The notes under the pieces: generated by a model | Database searches by the model: none | Told to the model about the DNA's origin: nothing | The model's input: the letters and a program-made list of their open reading frames with translations, nothing else | NCBI GenBank assembly: GCA_016715285.1 | Contig: JADKAO010000008.1 | Location: 117,109 to 181,108 of the forward strand | Length of the DNA: 64,000 bases | DNA from: Actinomycetales bacterium | Lineage (GTDB): Bacteria; Actinomycetota; Actinomycetes; Actinomycetales; Dermatophilaceae | Direction: 5' to 3' | Shown: in pieces, positions 16,908-25,361 of the stretch | How the letters are laid out: the number at the start of each line of letters is the position of its first letter | Position numbering within the stretch: position 1 is the first letter of the stretch | Translations under genes and position numbers: made by a program

Positions 16908-18191
16908 ATGTCGACAGGGATTGGTCTGACTCCAAGGCATCCACGGCCCGGTAGGGGCTCGACACACTCACGCGTGCTGGCGGTGCTGGGACTCGCGGGT
17001 GTGTTGCTGGTCTCGGCATGCACACCGAAGGGTGGCGACACGCCACCCTCGGGTTCGGTTGGGTCGTCATCGCCGGGCTCGTCGTCGACGGCGGTGCCGG
17101 CATCGTTGGTGTTGGTCCAAAGCGGCGTCACGATCGTCAAGGGTGTGCCCCTGCCAGCCATGTGTGATGGGAAACCGACCCCAGTGCAGGTGATCAAGAC
17201 AAAGCAGGAGTCGGTGCCGGCGGGGACGACTGGGGTGGTGCCCGGGGAGTACCGCTTCACGGTGTGCCCTCCAGAGGCGTATCAGCCGAAAAACCCCGCA
17301 AATATCGCGGCGGTGGCAGCGGCAAAGGCGACGCCGGTCAAGGTGCGCGTTTTCCTGACCAATTCGGCCAAAGACAGCCAAATGCCCTCAGTCCTGACGC
17401 AGTACCTCAATAGCTCATTTACGAATTCCTGGCTCGAGAACGAACCGGGTCTGCTTTCCTCGAGCTTCCCGGTGGTCTACCCAGGCGAGTCGGCTACGTG
17501 GGAGATCGCGTTGGCTCTGCCCGCGGGGGGTGCGGTGATGAAACCATTCACTGCCGTTGGTGACAACCCGAATCCGTTTGAGCTACCGATGCCGGTGCCT
17601 GGGGCTCCCGCGCAGGTCCAGCCGACGTTGCCGGCAGCAACCCCCCCAGTGAAGCCGTCAACGCTGCCTGCCCTAGAGCCAGGTATGGCGTTAAATGAGT
17701 ACTGGGCGGGTGTCGTGGCTGCCGATGTGCCTCACACGTGTGGCGGGAAGGCGACCGGAAAGGTCACACCAATCGCCCTGGGTGCGAAAACAGCGACGAT
17801 CATGACGCCTGGCGATAGTTACCTCTACGACGATGCCTACCGGGTGACCCTGTGTCCAGGTGTGCCCTATCAGCCCAGCCCGCAGGCTATTCCGCAAGGT
17901 GACTACGAATACCGGTTGTTTACGGCATACCGGACGAAGATGGCGGGCCGACTGGACCGGGATGCGTCGTGGTTCTTCCCCAGTGTGGCCTTTGAGTCTG
18001 GGGACGCGGTGCCGTCGCCAGCGGGGCGGGTCTTGGACCCTGCTGTCGTGCCCTATTTCGACCGGACCCGGATCTACGAGGGCCGGGTGAACACGGTGAT
18101 GTGGACTTTCGTCGTTGCATTCCCCAAGACCGGTGGCCCCTACCTGCTGCGTTCGACGATCGAAGGCGGCGTGTGGTGGTCACTCACCTGA
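16908..18191 (+). CDS. Secreted lipoprotein of unknown function beside the ESX locus
   Basis: A 427-residue predicted lipoprotein with a hydrophobic segment near residues 24-38 and lipobox VSAC, then a Ser/Pro-rich linker. Two similar halves are visible: each has a Cys in a CDGK/CGGK context (residues about 90 and 276), a later YRFTVCP/YRVTLCP strand and a proline-rich segment between them. This suggests a duplicated, disulphide-stabilised extracellular domain. TAGCCT ends 7 nt before the ATG, indicating a leaderless start. I do not recognise the family. It converges on eccC; any role in secretion is speculative. Confidence 0.75.
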   Translation: MSTGIGLTPRHPRPGRGSTHSRVLAVLGLAGVLLVSACTPKGGDTPPSGSVGSSSPGSSSTAVPASLVLVQSGVTIVKGVPLPAMCDGKPTPVQVIKTKQESVPAGTTGVVPGEYRFTVCPPEAYQPKNPANIAAVAAAKATPVKVRVFLTNSAKDSQMPSVLTQYLNSSFTNSWLENEPGLLSSSFPVVYPGESATWEIALALPAGGAVMKPFTAVGDNPNPFELPMPVPGAPAQVQPTLPAATPPVKPSTLPALEPGMALNEYWAGVVAADVPHTCGGKATGKVTPIALGAKTATIMTPGDSYLYDDAYRVTLCPGVPYQPSPQAIPQGDYEYRLFTAYRTKMAGRLDRDASWFFPSVAFESGDAVPSPAGRVLDPAVVPYFDRTRIYEGRVNTVMWTFVVAFPKTGGPYLLRSTIEGGVWWSLT

Positions 18192-18218
18192 CGCCACGTC
18201 ACGGCATACGGCGTCGTC
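18192..18218. terminator. Weak hairpin between convergent genes
   Basis: GACGCC and GGCGTC (about 18191-18216) can pair around a loop containing one CGGCATAC motif. This short gap between the lipoprotein gene and eccC is the only place for a shared terminator, but the stem is only 6 bp. Confidence 0.3.
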
Positions 18219-21200
18219 CTAACTTCCATGGGCAGAGGGCGCAACTGGCACCTGCACCACGTCCAGGCTCCGCCGCGTGAGCAACCGACCACGCCCGGGA
18301 GGCGCGGGCACTGGCCGAAGCTGACCGATCAGCGTCCCTTCGCTGGGGTCGCCCGACAGCAGCAGCCCGGGCTGGGCGAGGTCACGGAGCGCTGTGATGA
18401 GCGGGTCATAACTGCGACCGGCACCTCCGGCGCGACGTGCGATGGCGACGTGCATCCCGATGTCAGCCGCCTGGGCCAACAGCGGCACCACCGACGCCAC
18501 CGGGTTCCCTTGACTCGTCGCGACCAACTCGTAGTCGTCCACGACGATGAACGCCTCGCGGCCCTCCCACCACGAGCGATTCCGCAGCTGCTCGGGCGTG
18601 ACGTTGGGACCCGGCAACCGGGTCTGGAGGAACTCGGTGATCCCTTCGATCGCATCCGTGGTTTGGTCGGCGGTCGTGCAGTATTCGCCGACCCACTCGT
18701 CGGGGAACTCGCCCAAGTGGGCGCGGCGATAGTCGACGATGAAGAGCTGGGCGCGTTCAGGTCCGTAGATGCGCATCACCTCGTGCATGTAGGTGCGCAG
18801 CAGCGTGGACTTGCCCGACTGGCCGTCGCCGAAGACCAGCAAGTGCGGCTCATGCGCGACGTCCACGCCGACCGGCGCGAGAGCGCGCTCCGAGATCCCG
18901 AGAAGCACCTCGGTGGACTCGGGTGCCTGGGCCCGGACGTCGGAGAGGAGCACGCGGGTGGGCAGGAGCCGCAGTTTGGGACCCGCCGGGCCTCGCCAAC
19001 AGGCGGCCACTTGCGCGACGAGGTCCACGACTCCGGCACCCAGCGTGGCCGGGTTGCTGTCGCCGTCCACGCGGGGGAGCGCGCCAAGGAAGTGGTATCT
19101 CGTCGTCGTGATCCCTCGGCCCGCACGGTCGATGGGGATGTTAGCGGCGAGTTTGCGGTCGACTTCGGAGTCCATCGCCTCGCCGAGGCGGAGCTCGAAG
19201 CGGGTGCCCAAAATATCGCGTATGCCGGTGCGGAAGTCCATCCAGCGGGTCGCCGACGCAAGGATGTGGACACCGAAGGTGAGGGCGCGCTGGGCAAGGG
19301 TCTGCAGTTCTCCTTCGAGCTCCTCGAACTCGGCCCGCAACGTGCTCCATCCGTCAACGACGACGAAGATGTCACCGTATCCATCGTCCACGAGATCGCC
19401 GGCGGCCCGGCGAGCGCGGTAAGTCTCGATGGTGTCGATGCCATGCGCGCGGAAGAACTGCTCCCGGGCGTCGGTGATGCCGATAACCTCCGCGACCATG
19501 CGCCGGACCACGTCGGGCTCGGCTCGCGTCCCGACCCCGGCGACATGTGCGAGGTCCTTGAGCCCCGTAAAGGTCCCGCCACCGAAGTCGAGGACGTAGA
19601 ACTGCACCTCTCGGGGGGTGTGTGTGAGCGCCAGCCCCGTGACGATGGTGCGCAACAGCGTGGACTTGCCGCTGCGCGGAGCCCCCACGATGGCCACGTG
19701 CCCAGCCGCGCCGGACAGGTCGGCGTGGAGCGTCTCGCGCTTCTGATCGCGGGGCATATCGACCGTGCCGAGCGGGAACCGCAGCGGCCCGCGGGCCCGC
19801 CACGACGGCGAGACCAAGCCGAGCACCGGGTCGGCCACGAGATCCGGCATGAGTTGGTCGAAGGTGTCGGCAACATCGAGCGGCGGCAGCCACACCTGGT
19901 GTGCCGCCGGCCCCTGTCCCTCCATAAGGTCGACGGCGATGTCGAAGGTCGAGCGCTTCTCCTGCGCGGCAGCAGCAGCTGCGGCGGCCTCGGCCACGGC
20001 GGCAGCTGACGCGGCCTCGTGCTCCAACCGCGAGGTCACGAGGCCGGTTGAGAAGGGCAGCGCCTCGTGGCGCGCCGTGCCGCCCAGGGCACCTGCCCCG
20101 CCAAAGCGTCGCTTCGGCGGACCCGAGACGTATGCCGCCTTGAACCGCCACAGCGAGGACTGGTCGGGCTTGAGGAAGCCCAAACCTGGCACCGCCGGAA
20201 GGCGGTAGGCATCGCCTACCCCGATCACCGAGCGTGACTCCGACTCGGAGAACGTGCGCAGGCCAATGCGGTAGGACAAGTGGCTGTCGAGGCCGCGCAG
20301 CCGACCTTCTTCCAAACGCTGCGACGACAGCAGCAAGTGGATCCCAAGCGACCGGCCGAGACGTCCGATCGCGACGAACAAATCCACAAATTCTGGTTTG
20401 GCAGAAAGCAATTCAGAGAACTCGTCACACACGATGAGGAGGCTCGGCAGCGGCTCAAGGTCTGGTCGCTCGCCCGAGGTGCGCGCCTTCTCGTAGTCGC
20501 GCAACGACCCATAGTTGCCCGAGGCGCGCAGCAGCTCCTGGCGCCTGGTCATCTCGCCCGATAGCGCGTCTTGCATCCGGTCGACGAGCGTGAGTTCCTC
20601 GGAGAGGTTGGTGATGATCGCCGACACGTGCGGCATACCGGCCATGCCCGCGAAGGTGGCGCCGCCCTTGAAGTCGACCAGGACGAAGTTGAGGATCTCG
20701 GGTGAGTGCGTCAGCGCCAGCCCCAACACCAGGGTCCGCAGCACCTCCGACTTGCCGGACCCGGTCGCGCCGATGACCAGTCCGTGTGGACCCATGCCTT
20801 GCTGGGCCGACTCTTTGATGTCCAGGTTGATCGGTGCCCCGTCGGCGCCCACCCCGATCGGGACCCGCAACCGATCCCGCGGGGGACGAGGCCGCCACGT
20901 TTGCGCGAGGCTCACCGAGGTGATGTCGCCAATCCCGAGCAGGTCGGTCAACTCAGAGGTCGCGGTGAGCGCGTCCTCGCGGGCGGGTCCTTCACCGGCA
21001 TACAGCGGAGTAAGTCGGCGCGCGAGGGCCTCGGCCCCCGCGATGCTGAGCTGATCGGCATACCCGCGGACGGGTTCTTGGCGCATCACCACGGCGGTGG
21101 CCTGGACGCGGTCGCTGTGGGCGGTGGGTTCGAGGTGGAGACGCAGGCGGGTGTCGTCGTTGAGTTCGTCCCACCGATCTGGCAGATCGATCACGGTGAC

Positions 21201-22214
21201 ACCTTGAACGCCCTCGTCGGTGATGATCGAGTGACCTGGCGGGATCATCACGTTGTCGAGGACGAGGATGACGTGAGGAGCCGCCACTGCCCCGGTTGGC
21301 GAGAACCGCGGCCTCTCGTGCAAATCCGGAGGCAAGAGGTCGACGAGTTCGTCGAGGCCAGAGCTCACGAGCCGACGAGGCCCAGCGGCGTCATTGGCGA
21401 CCCGGCTCTGAGCATGCGGTAGCCACTTGACCCAGTCCCATTCAGGCAACGCGGAGGGGTGTGCCAAGACCGCGATGATGAGCCGCTCAGGAGCATGAAG
21501 CAACGCTGTCTGCGTGAGCAACGCGCGCACTTGAGACCGCACGGCATCTTCGGACCCGGTGACCTCGATCCGGGCGAAGCTCGCCAACGCGACGGCCGTT
21601 GGCAGGTCGTGGAGCACGCGGTGGGTTGCGAGCAAGCGGTGCAATGCCGACGCCGCCACCGGGTCGAGTTTGTCGATTGTTTCGGAATCTGGCGGCACGA
21701 GTTCCAAGCCGAGGTGTTGCGGTCCCACGGCATACCTCACGAGCAGGAAGTCCGGGTCTTCGGGAGCGCGTTCCCACACTCGCGTGCGGTCCTCGGCCAT
21801 GGCGGGCAGTGCGGTGGGTGCCGGGTGAATCCAGCCGAGGTGGTGACGCTGCTGGTCAGCTGCTGTCCGCGCGAGTTCACGAATGGTGCGCAAATAGTTG
21901 AGGTATTCGCGGCGGTCGCTCGTGATCTGCGCAGTCTTGCCCGATTTGGCCCGCCACACCGACACCCCGACAAATCCCAGCGTGGCCACGAGGAAGCCCC
22001 CGGCCATGATCATCCCGCGCGGCCCCGTGTTGGACATCGCCACGAAGATGACCGACGCCAGCGAACCGACCATCGGGATAGCCGTCATGATGAGGTTGCT
22101 CGCCATGCTCTCCCCGGCATAGAGCGGGGGTGGCGGCTGGATCTCAACGCGGCCTTGCGGCATCGGAGGCGGCTCGATCCGGCCTTCACGATACGTGGGT
22201 GTCGTGGCGGTCAT
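18219..22214 (-). CDS. eccC: Type VII secretion ATPase EccC (fused EccCa-EccCb)
   Basis: A 1331-residue FtsK/SpoIIIE-type motor of ESX secretion. Two transmembrane helices lie near residues 40-82, then a DUF domain, then three ATPase domains with Walker A motifs GATGSGKSE (near residue 482), GAPRSGKST (near 860) and GDGQSGKST (near 1135). Walker B of domain 1 is intact (LLIVCDEFSE), while domains 2 and 3 (VVVDGWST, IVVDDYEL) lack the catalytic glutamate, as in other EccC proteins where they bind substrate tails. The ribosome site AAGGGGAG precedes the ATG. It is divergent from the rest of the locus. Confidence 0.96.
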   Translation of the reverse strand: MTATTPTYREGRIEPPPMPQGRVEIQPPPPLYAGESMASNLIMTAIPMVGSLASVIFVAMSNTGPRGMIMAGGFLVATLGFVGVSVWRAKSGKTAQITSDRREYLNYLRTIRELARTAADQQRHHLGWIHPAPTALPAMAEDRTRVWERAPEDPDFLLVRYAVGPQHLGLELVPPDSETIDKLDPVAASALHRLLATHRVLHDLPTAVALASFARIEVTGSEDAVRSQVRALLTQTALLHAPERLIIAVLAHPSALPEWDWVKWLPHAQSRVANDAAGPRRLVSSGLDELVDLLPPDLHERPRFSPTGAVAAPHVILVLDNVMIPPGHSIITDEGVQGVTVIDLPDRWDELNDDTRLRLHLEPTAHSDRVQATAVVMRQEPVRGYADQLSIAGAEALARRLTPLYAGEGPAREDALTATSELTDLLGIGDITSVSLAQTWRPRPPRDRLRVPIGVGADGAPINLDIKESAQQGMGPHGLVIGATGSGKSEVLRTLVLGLALTHSPEILNFVLVDFKGGATFAGMAGMPHVSAIITNLSEELTLVDRMQDALSGEMTRRQELLRASGNYGSLRDYEKARTSGERPDLEPLPSLLIVCDEFSELLSAKPEFVDLFVAIGRLGRSLGIHLLLSSQRLEEGRLRGLDSHLSYRIGLRTFSESESRSVIGVGDAYRLPAVPGLGFLKPDQSSLWRFKAAYVSGPPKRRFGGAGALGGTARHEALPFSTGLVTSRLEHEAASAAAVAEAAAAAAAAQEKRSTFDIAVDLMEGQGPAAHQVWLPPLDVADTFDQLMPDLVADPVLGLVSPSWRARGPLRFPLGTVDMPRDQKRETLHADLSGAAGHVAIVGAPRSGKSTLLRTIVTGLALTHTPREVQFYVLDFGGGTFTGLKDLAHVAGVGTRAEPDVVRRMVAEVIGITDAREQFFRAHGIDTIETYRARRAAGDLVDDGYGDIFVVVDGWSTLRAEFEELEGELQTLAQRALTFGVHILASATRWMDFRTGIRDILGTRFELRLGEAMDSEVDRKLAANIPIDRAGRGITTTRYHFLGALPRVDGDSNPATLGAGVVDLVAQVAACWRGPAGPKLRLLPTRVLLSDVRAQAPESTEVLLGISERALAPVGVDVAHEPHLLVFGDGQSGKSTLLRTYMHEVMRIYGPERAQLFIVDYRRAHLGEFPDEWVGEYCTTADQTTDAIEGITEFLQTRLPGPNVTPEQLRNRSWWEGREAFIVVDDYELVATSQGNPVASVVPLLAQAADIGMHVAIARRAGGAGRSYDPLITALRDLAQPGLLLSGDPSEGTLIGQLRPVPAPPGRGRLLTRRSLDVVQVPVAPSAHGS

Positions 22215-22302
22215 GGCTCCCCTTCAGCGATGATGGTCCAGCGGCATGATAGGCCGCGACGTCAGCGCAGTCGCTTTCGCGGTTCACGACAGGGGGAAGA
22301 GA

Positions 22303-23979
22303 GTGACGGCAACCGTCGCAAGCCCGCTGAGCGGCGCCGCACCGCTGGGTCTCGACCCGCCCCTGCGCCCCCTCACGGTCGTGGTGGACGGTATGCCGCG
22401 AGACGTCGTGGTGGACGAGAACCTCCGCCTCGCAGACGTTTTCGACCTTGTGGTCCCGGGCGCGGCGGGCCGCCATCTTGCCGGGGCGGCCTCAGGTGGA
22501 GTCGTCTATCCCCTTGACCAGACCGTCGCGCAGGCTCGGCTCGACGCGGGTTCGGTCATCGCGCCTTTGAGCGCCGACGTCATGGCACGCCTCGACCGTG
22601 GTGCCATCGGGCAACGGCGTCGCACCGCGGAGGCGCACCCCGCCGCCAGCCTCGCCTCCGGCCTCGGCGTCGGCGTCGGCGCTGTGAGCTCAGTCGCCCT
22701 ACCAGGCTCGGCGAACGGACCGTCACCAGACATTGCGTCCTATCTCGCGACGGCTATGGACCCCGGTGGGAGTTCCAGCCGCGCTGACATGGCTGCCCGT
22801 ATGCCGGGTGGGCCAGCAGAAACGGCCCCCCCACTGCCGCCCATCCTCACGTCCTCGCCAAGCGCGACGCGCCGAGTCGTCCTACCGGTCCTCGCCGGCG
22901 TCCTAGCGGTGCTTGCGGCACTGGCAGCAGCGCTGAGCGCGGTCGCGGCCGGCTCGGTAGACCCGTCCTTTATCCCGACGGTCCACCCGGAAGCGGCCCT
23001 CGGGCTGCCGACTCATACGTTGGCCCTTGTGAGCGCCGGCTTACTGCTGATCACGGGTGTCTTGGTTGGCCAATTCCGTTCGGCCCCAGCGCAGGTGCGC
23101 CATACCGGCCCGTTGCTCGGCGCTGCAGGCGGAGTCGTGGGCGCCGTCGCCTGGATCGATTCGCCCCTCATCGCCGTGCTCGTGGCAGCGGGATGCGCGG
23201 GGCTCGTCGCGCTCGCAGCGCGACCAGAGGCACCGGACGCGCCTGCGCTTGGCCGGGTGTGGACGGCATACGCCGCCCTTGTCGCCACCATCACGTTGGC
23301 GGTGTTGGTGGTCGGGGGTTCGGGGTATGCCGTGGCGTGCCTCCTCGTCGCCGTAGTCGCCCTGGCGCCGCAAGTGGTGCCCGCGTCGGTGGTGGACGTC
23401 GACGACGTCGTCCTGCTCGACATCGCCCGCCTCTCGGTCACGAGTTGGTCGCCGCGCGAGCGTCGACCAGCCACCCGGGGTAGATGGCGGATCGACAACA
23501 CGGCGGTGCAGGGGCTGGTCGCTCGAGCGACCACGGTGCAATCCGCGGCCCTCCTCGGCTTGGTCGGCCTCTCCTTGGTGTGCAGCGCCGCGGTAGGCGC
23601 ACATCAATGGCGCGAGCCCAACGTCGCGTCGAGTCTGCTCCTTGCCGGTGCCGTGGCGGCGCCGGCCCTCTCGGCACGCTCGTTTCGGCAGGTGAGAGAC
23701 CGCGCGCTGCTGCGGCTCGCCGCGGTCCCGCCGTTATTCGCCGGCGTCTTGCCGTGGCTGCTCCATGCCGAGTTTCTCCAGGCCCTCACCGTCGCCCTGC
23801 TCGCAGTGATCCTGGGATTGGTGATCGCGTATGCCGTGCGCCCCATCGCCGCAGGGCGGCGTTCACTTGCCGCCGGACGCGCAGCGGATTTCGCTCAGTC
23901 GCTGGCAGCAACTGCCGCTCTCCCGCTGGCCCTATGGGCGTCGGGCGCACTGGACTGGGCGCGCGGCTTGTTGAGCTGA
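22303..23979 (+). CDS. EccD-like type VII secretion membrane protein (first copy)
   Basis: A 558-residue protein. An N-terminal ubiquitin-like domain (LTVVVDGMPRDVVVDENLRL, then PLDQTVAQARLDAGSV) is followed by a disordered stretch and about 11 transmembrane helices from residue 200 onward, the canonical EccD count. A cytoplasmic loop (VVDVDDVVLLDIARLSV) divides helices 6 and 7. Start chosen at the GTG 22303, which has AGGGGG 7 nt upstream; the ATG at 22246 would consume the divergent promoter. The sequence is less typical of EccD than the second copy at 27046. Confidence 0.72.
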   Translation: MTATVASPLSGAAPLGLDPPLRPLTVVVDGMPRDVVVDENLRLADVFDLVVPGAAGRHLAGAASGGVVYPLDQTVAQARLDAGSVIAPLSADVMARLDRGAIGQRRRTAEAHPAASLASGLGVGVGAVSSVALPGSANGPSPDIASYLATAMDPGGSSSRADMAARMPGGPAETAPPLPPILTSSPSATRRVVLPVLAGVLAVLAALAAALSAVAAGSVDPSFIPTVHPEAALGLPTHTLALVSAGLLLITGVLVGQFRSAPAQVRHTGPLLGAAGGVVGAVAWIDSPLIAVLVAAGCAGLVALAARPEAPDAPALGRVWTAYAALVATITLAVLVVGGSGYAVACLLVAVVALAPQVVPASVVDVDDVVLLDIARLSVTSWSPRERRPATRGRWRIDNTAVQGLVARATTVQSAALLGLVGLSLVCSAAVGAHQWREPNVASSLLLAGAVAAPALSARSFRQVRDRALLRLAAVPPLFAGVLPWLLHAEFLQALTVALLAVILGLVIAYAVRPIAAGRRSLAAGRAADFAQSLAATAALPLALWASGALDWARGLLS

Positions 23980-24173
23980 GCACCATCTAGGTACGCGCAC
24001 TCATTTTTGTCCTGGTTCACTCCCGAGGCATTGGTGATCTTCGAGACGCTAGCTATTGTCGGGGTCGAAGCGGGGGGACCCGAAGACCACTCTCCCCTTC
24101 GACGAATGCTTCGAGCCGCCCGATCAGGCGGTGCGGACCAGCCCCACAGGGGGCTCCAGACAAGGAGGGGTAG

Positions 24174-24497
24174 ATGTCCGACATCACCACCCAGCAACGG
24201 ATTGGCGCGCAGCGGGAAGCAGCGCAGAAAGTCTTGGCCAAGAAGGCTGAGTTCCACCAGCACATCGCTAAGGTGCGCCAGAGCAACCACGACTTGGCGC
24301 GTGGCTATCAGGGCCAGGCAGCGTCTGCTTTGACCAACCTCGTCGAAAACTGGGCCGAGGATGCTGACCGCTTGGTCCGCGAGTTCGAGGCCTTCGCGCA
24401 GCGGCTCGTTGACACCGACACCCACACGGCGGCCTCGCAGGACGAGCAGGCGTCGACCTTCCAGCGGTCTGCTCGCCAGATCCGCACCAGCATCTGA
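24174..24497 (+). CDS. Small Esx/WXG100-like protein (first of a pair)
   Basis: A 107-residue protein predicted to form a helical hairpin, with the turn at GYQGQAASALTNLVENW near residues 43-60. Tyr-x-Gly replaces the usual Trp-x-Gly. There is no signal peptide, as for ESX substrates. An excellent ribosome site (AAGGAGGGG) suggests high expression. It is followed 20 bp later by a second Esx-like gene, the arrangement of heterodimeric esxB-esxA pairs. The 195-bp gap upstream (23980-24173) holds its promoter and a CCGCC/GGCGG hairpin near 24115-24131. Confidence 0.75.
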   Translation: MSDITTQQRIGAQREAAQKVLAKKAEFHQHIAKVRQSNHDLARGYQGQAASALTNLVENWAEDADRLVREFEAFAQRLVDTDTHTAASQDEQASTFQRSARQIRTSI

Positions 24498-24517
24498 CGA
24501 CCAGAGAGGATCTAGTC

Positions 24518-24817
24518 ATGTCACAAGGCATCACCGTCGTCAGCGTGGCTCAACTGAACGCGATGGCCACCCAAGTCCAGGGCATCAGCAAGCGCATCAC
24601 CGAAGGCGCTCAAGAGATGACCTCTGAGCTGCAGCGCACTCTTGCCGAGTGGGGCGAAGGCACCGAGTCGCGGGCCGCGTTTAACAGCTTCAAGGCGCGC
24701 GTGGACGCGTGCATCGCGGAGATGAATGGCGCCCTCGCAGCCATGCCACCCGCCGTCAACGAAGCAGCTGCGAGCGCGCACGCCACCGAGCGTCGCAACA
24801 CGGCACTGTTCAACTGA
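24518..24817 (+). CDS. Small Esx/WXG100-like protein (second of a pair)
   Basis: A 99-residue helical-hairpin protein with LAEWGEGTESRAAFNSF at residues 42-58, a Trp-x-x-Gly variant of the WXG turn. There is no signal peptide. A GAGAGGA ribosome site precedes the ATG. Probably forms an antiparallel heterodimer with the preceding protein and is exported by EccC. Family placement rests on size, turn motif and context. Confidence 0.78.
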   Translation: MSQGITVVSVAQLNAMATQVQGISKRITEGAQEMTSELQRTLAEWGEGTESRAAFNSFKARVDACIAEMNGALAAMPPAVNEAAASAHATERRNTALFN

Positions 24818-24837
24818 ACCGCTGCACAGGGCGCATT

Positions 24838-24873
24838 GGCGCGGTGAGGGGCCTTCGGGTCTTTCACCGCGCC
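24838..24873 (+). promoter_or_regulatory. Hairpin with UUCG loop after the esx pair (attenuator or processing site)
   Basis: GGCGCGGTGA (24838-24847) pairs perfectly with TCACCGCGCC (24864-24873); the interior GGGGCC-TTCG-GGTCTT closes on a UUCG tetraloop. No U-run follows and the next gene is in the same direction, so partial termination or 3'-end stabilisation of the esx message is likely. Confidence 0.55.
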
Positions 24874-24947
24874 GAGCAGCGTCAGCAGCGTGGAGTGATG
24901 ACGTACGAGCCCGCCACGGTGGGCAGGGGGAAGAAGGAGTCGGCACC

Positions 24948-25361
24948 ATGTCCGGAAACGCGAATATCAGCGCAGACGTGGAACAGTTGCGAGTGGTCCT
25001 CTCGAGCACAGCGACCCAACTTGAGGGTGCCTTGAACAAGGTGGTGGCCCAACTCCAGCCGCTCACACCCCTCAGCGGGATCGGGATGTTCGGACCATCA
25101 CACGCGGGCGCCTGGATCGAAGGCGTCTTCCGGGCAGCCGTGACCGACGTCAACGCGATGAGTGCCGATGCGAAGAAGGCGACCACAGACTTGTTGGGCG
25201 CGGTCCAGGCCGCAACCGATCGGATTCAGCGGGGCGAGGACGTCGCAACCACTGAGTTCTCGAGGGCTGCGAAGGTCCTGGCGGGCCGCACTGTTGTTGT
25301 CGGCGCCAACACCATCACCACGCCACCATCTCCGACGCCGGACCCAGGAGCAAACCCGTGA
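24948..25361 (+). CDS. ESX-locus helical protein of unknown function
   Basis: A 137-residue protein without a signal peptide, mostly helical (DVEQLRVVLSSTATQLEGAL; FRAAVTDVNAMSADAKKATT), with a Pro/Thr-rich tail. It looks like a longer Esx-type hairpin or a partner of the next protein. The ATG at 24948 has AAGGAG 8 nt upstream; the frame open upstream overlaps the hairpin region and is ignored. The stop overlaps the next start by 4 bp (GTGA), implying stoichiometric co-translation. Confidence 0.6.
   Translation: MSGNANISADVEQLRVVLSSTATQLEGALNKVVAQLQPLTPLSGIGMFGPSHAGAWIEGVFRAAVTDVNAMSADAKKATTDLLGAVQAATDRIQRGEDVATTEFSRAAKVLAGRTVVVGANTITTPPSPTPDPGANP

Noticed and set aside
18228..20009. 593-codon plus-strand frame opposite eccC
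   Set aside because: Antisense shadow; eccC motifs on the minus strand are complete.
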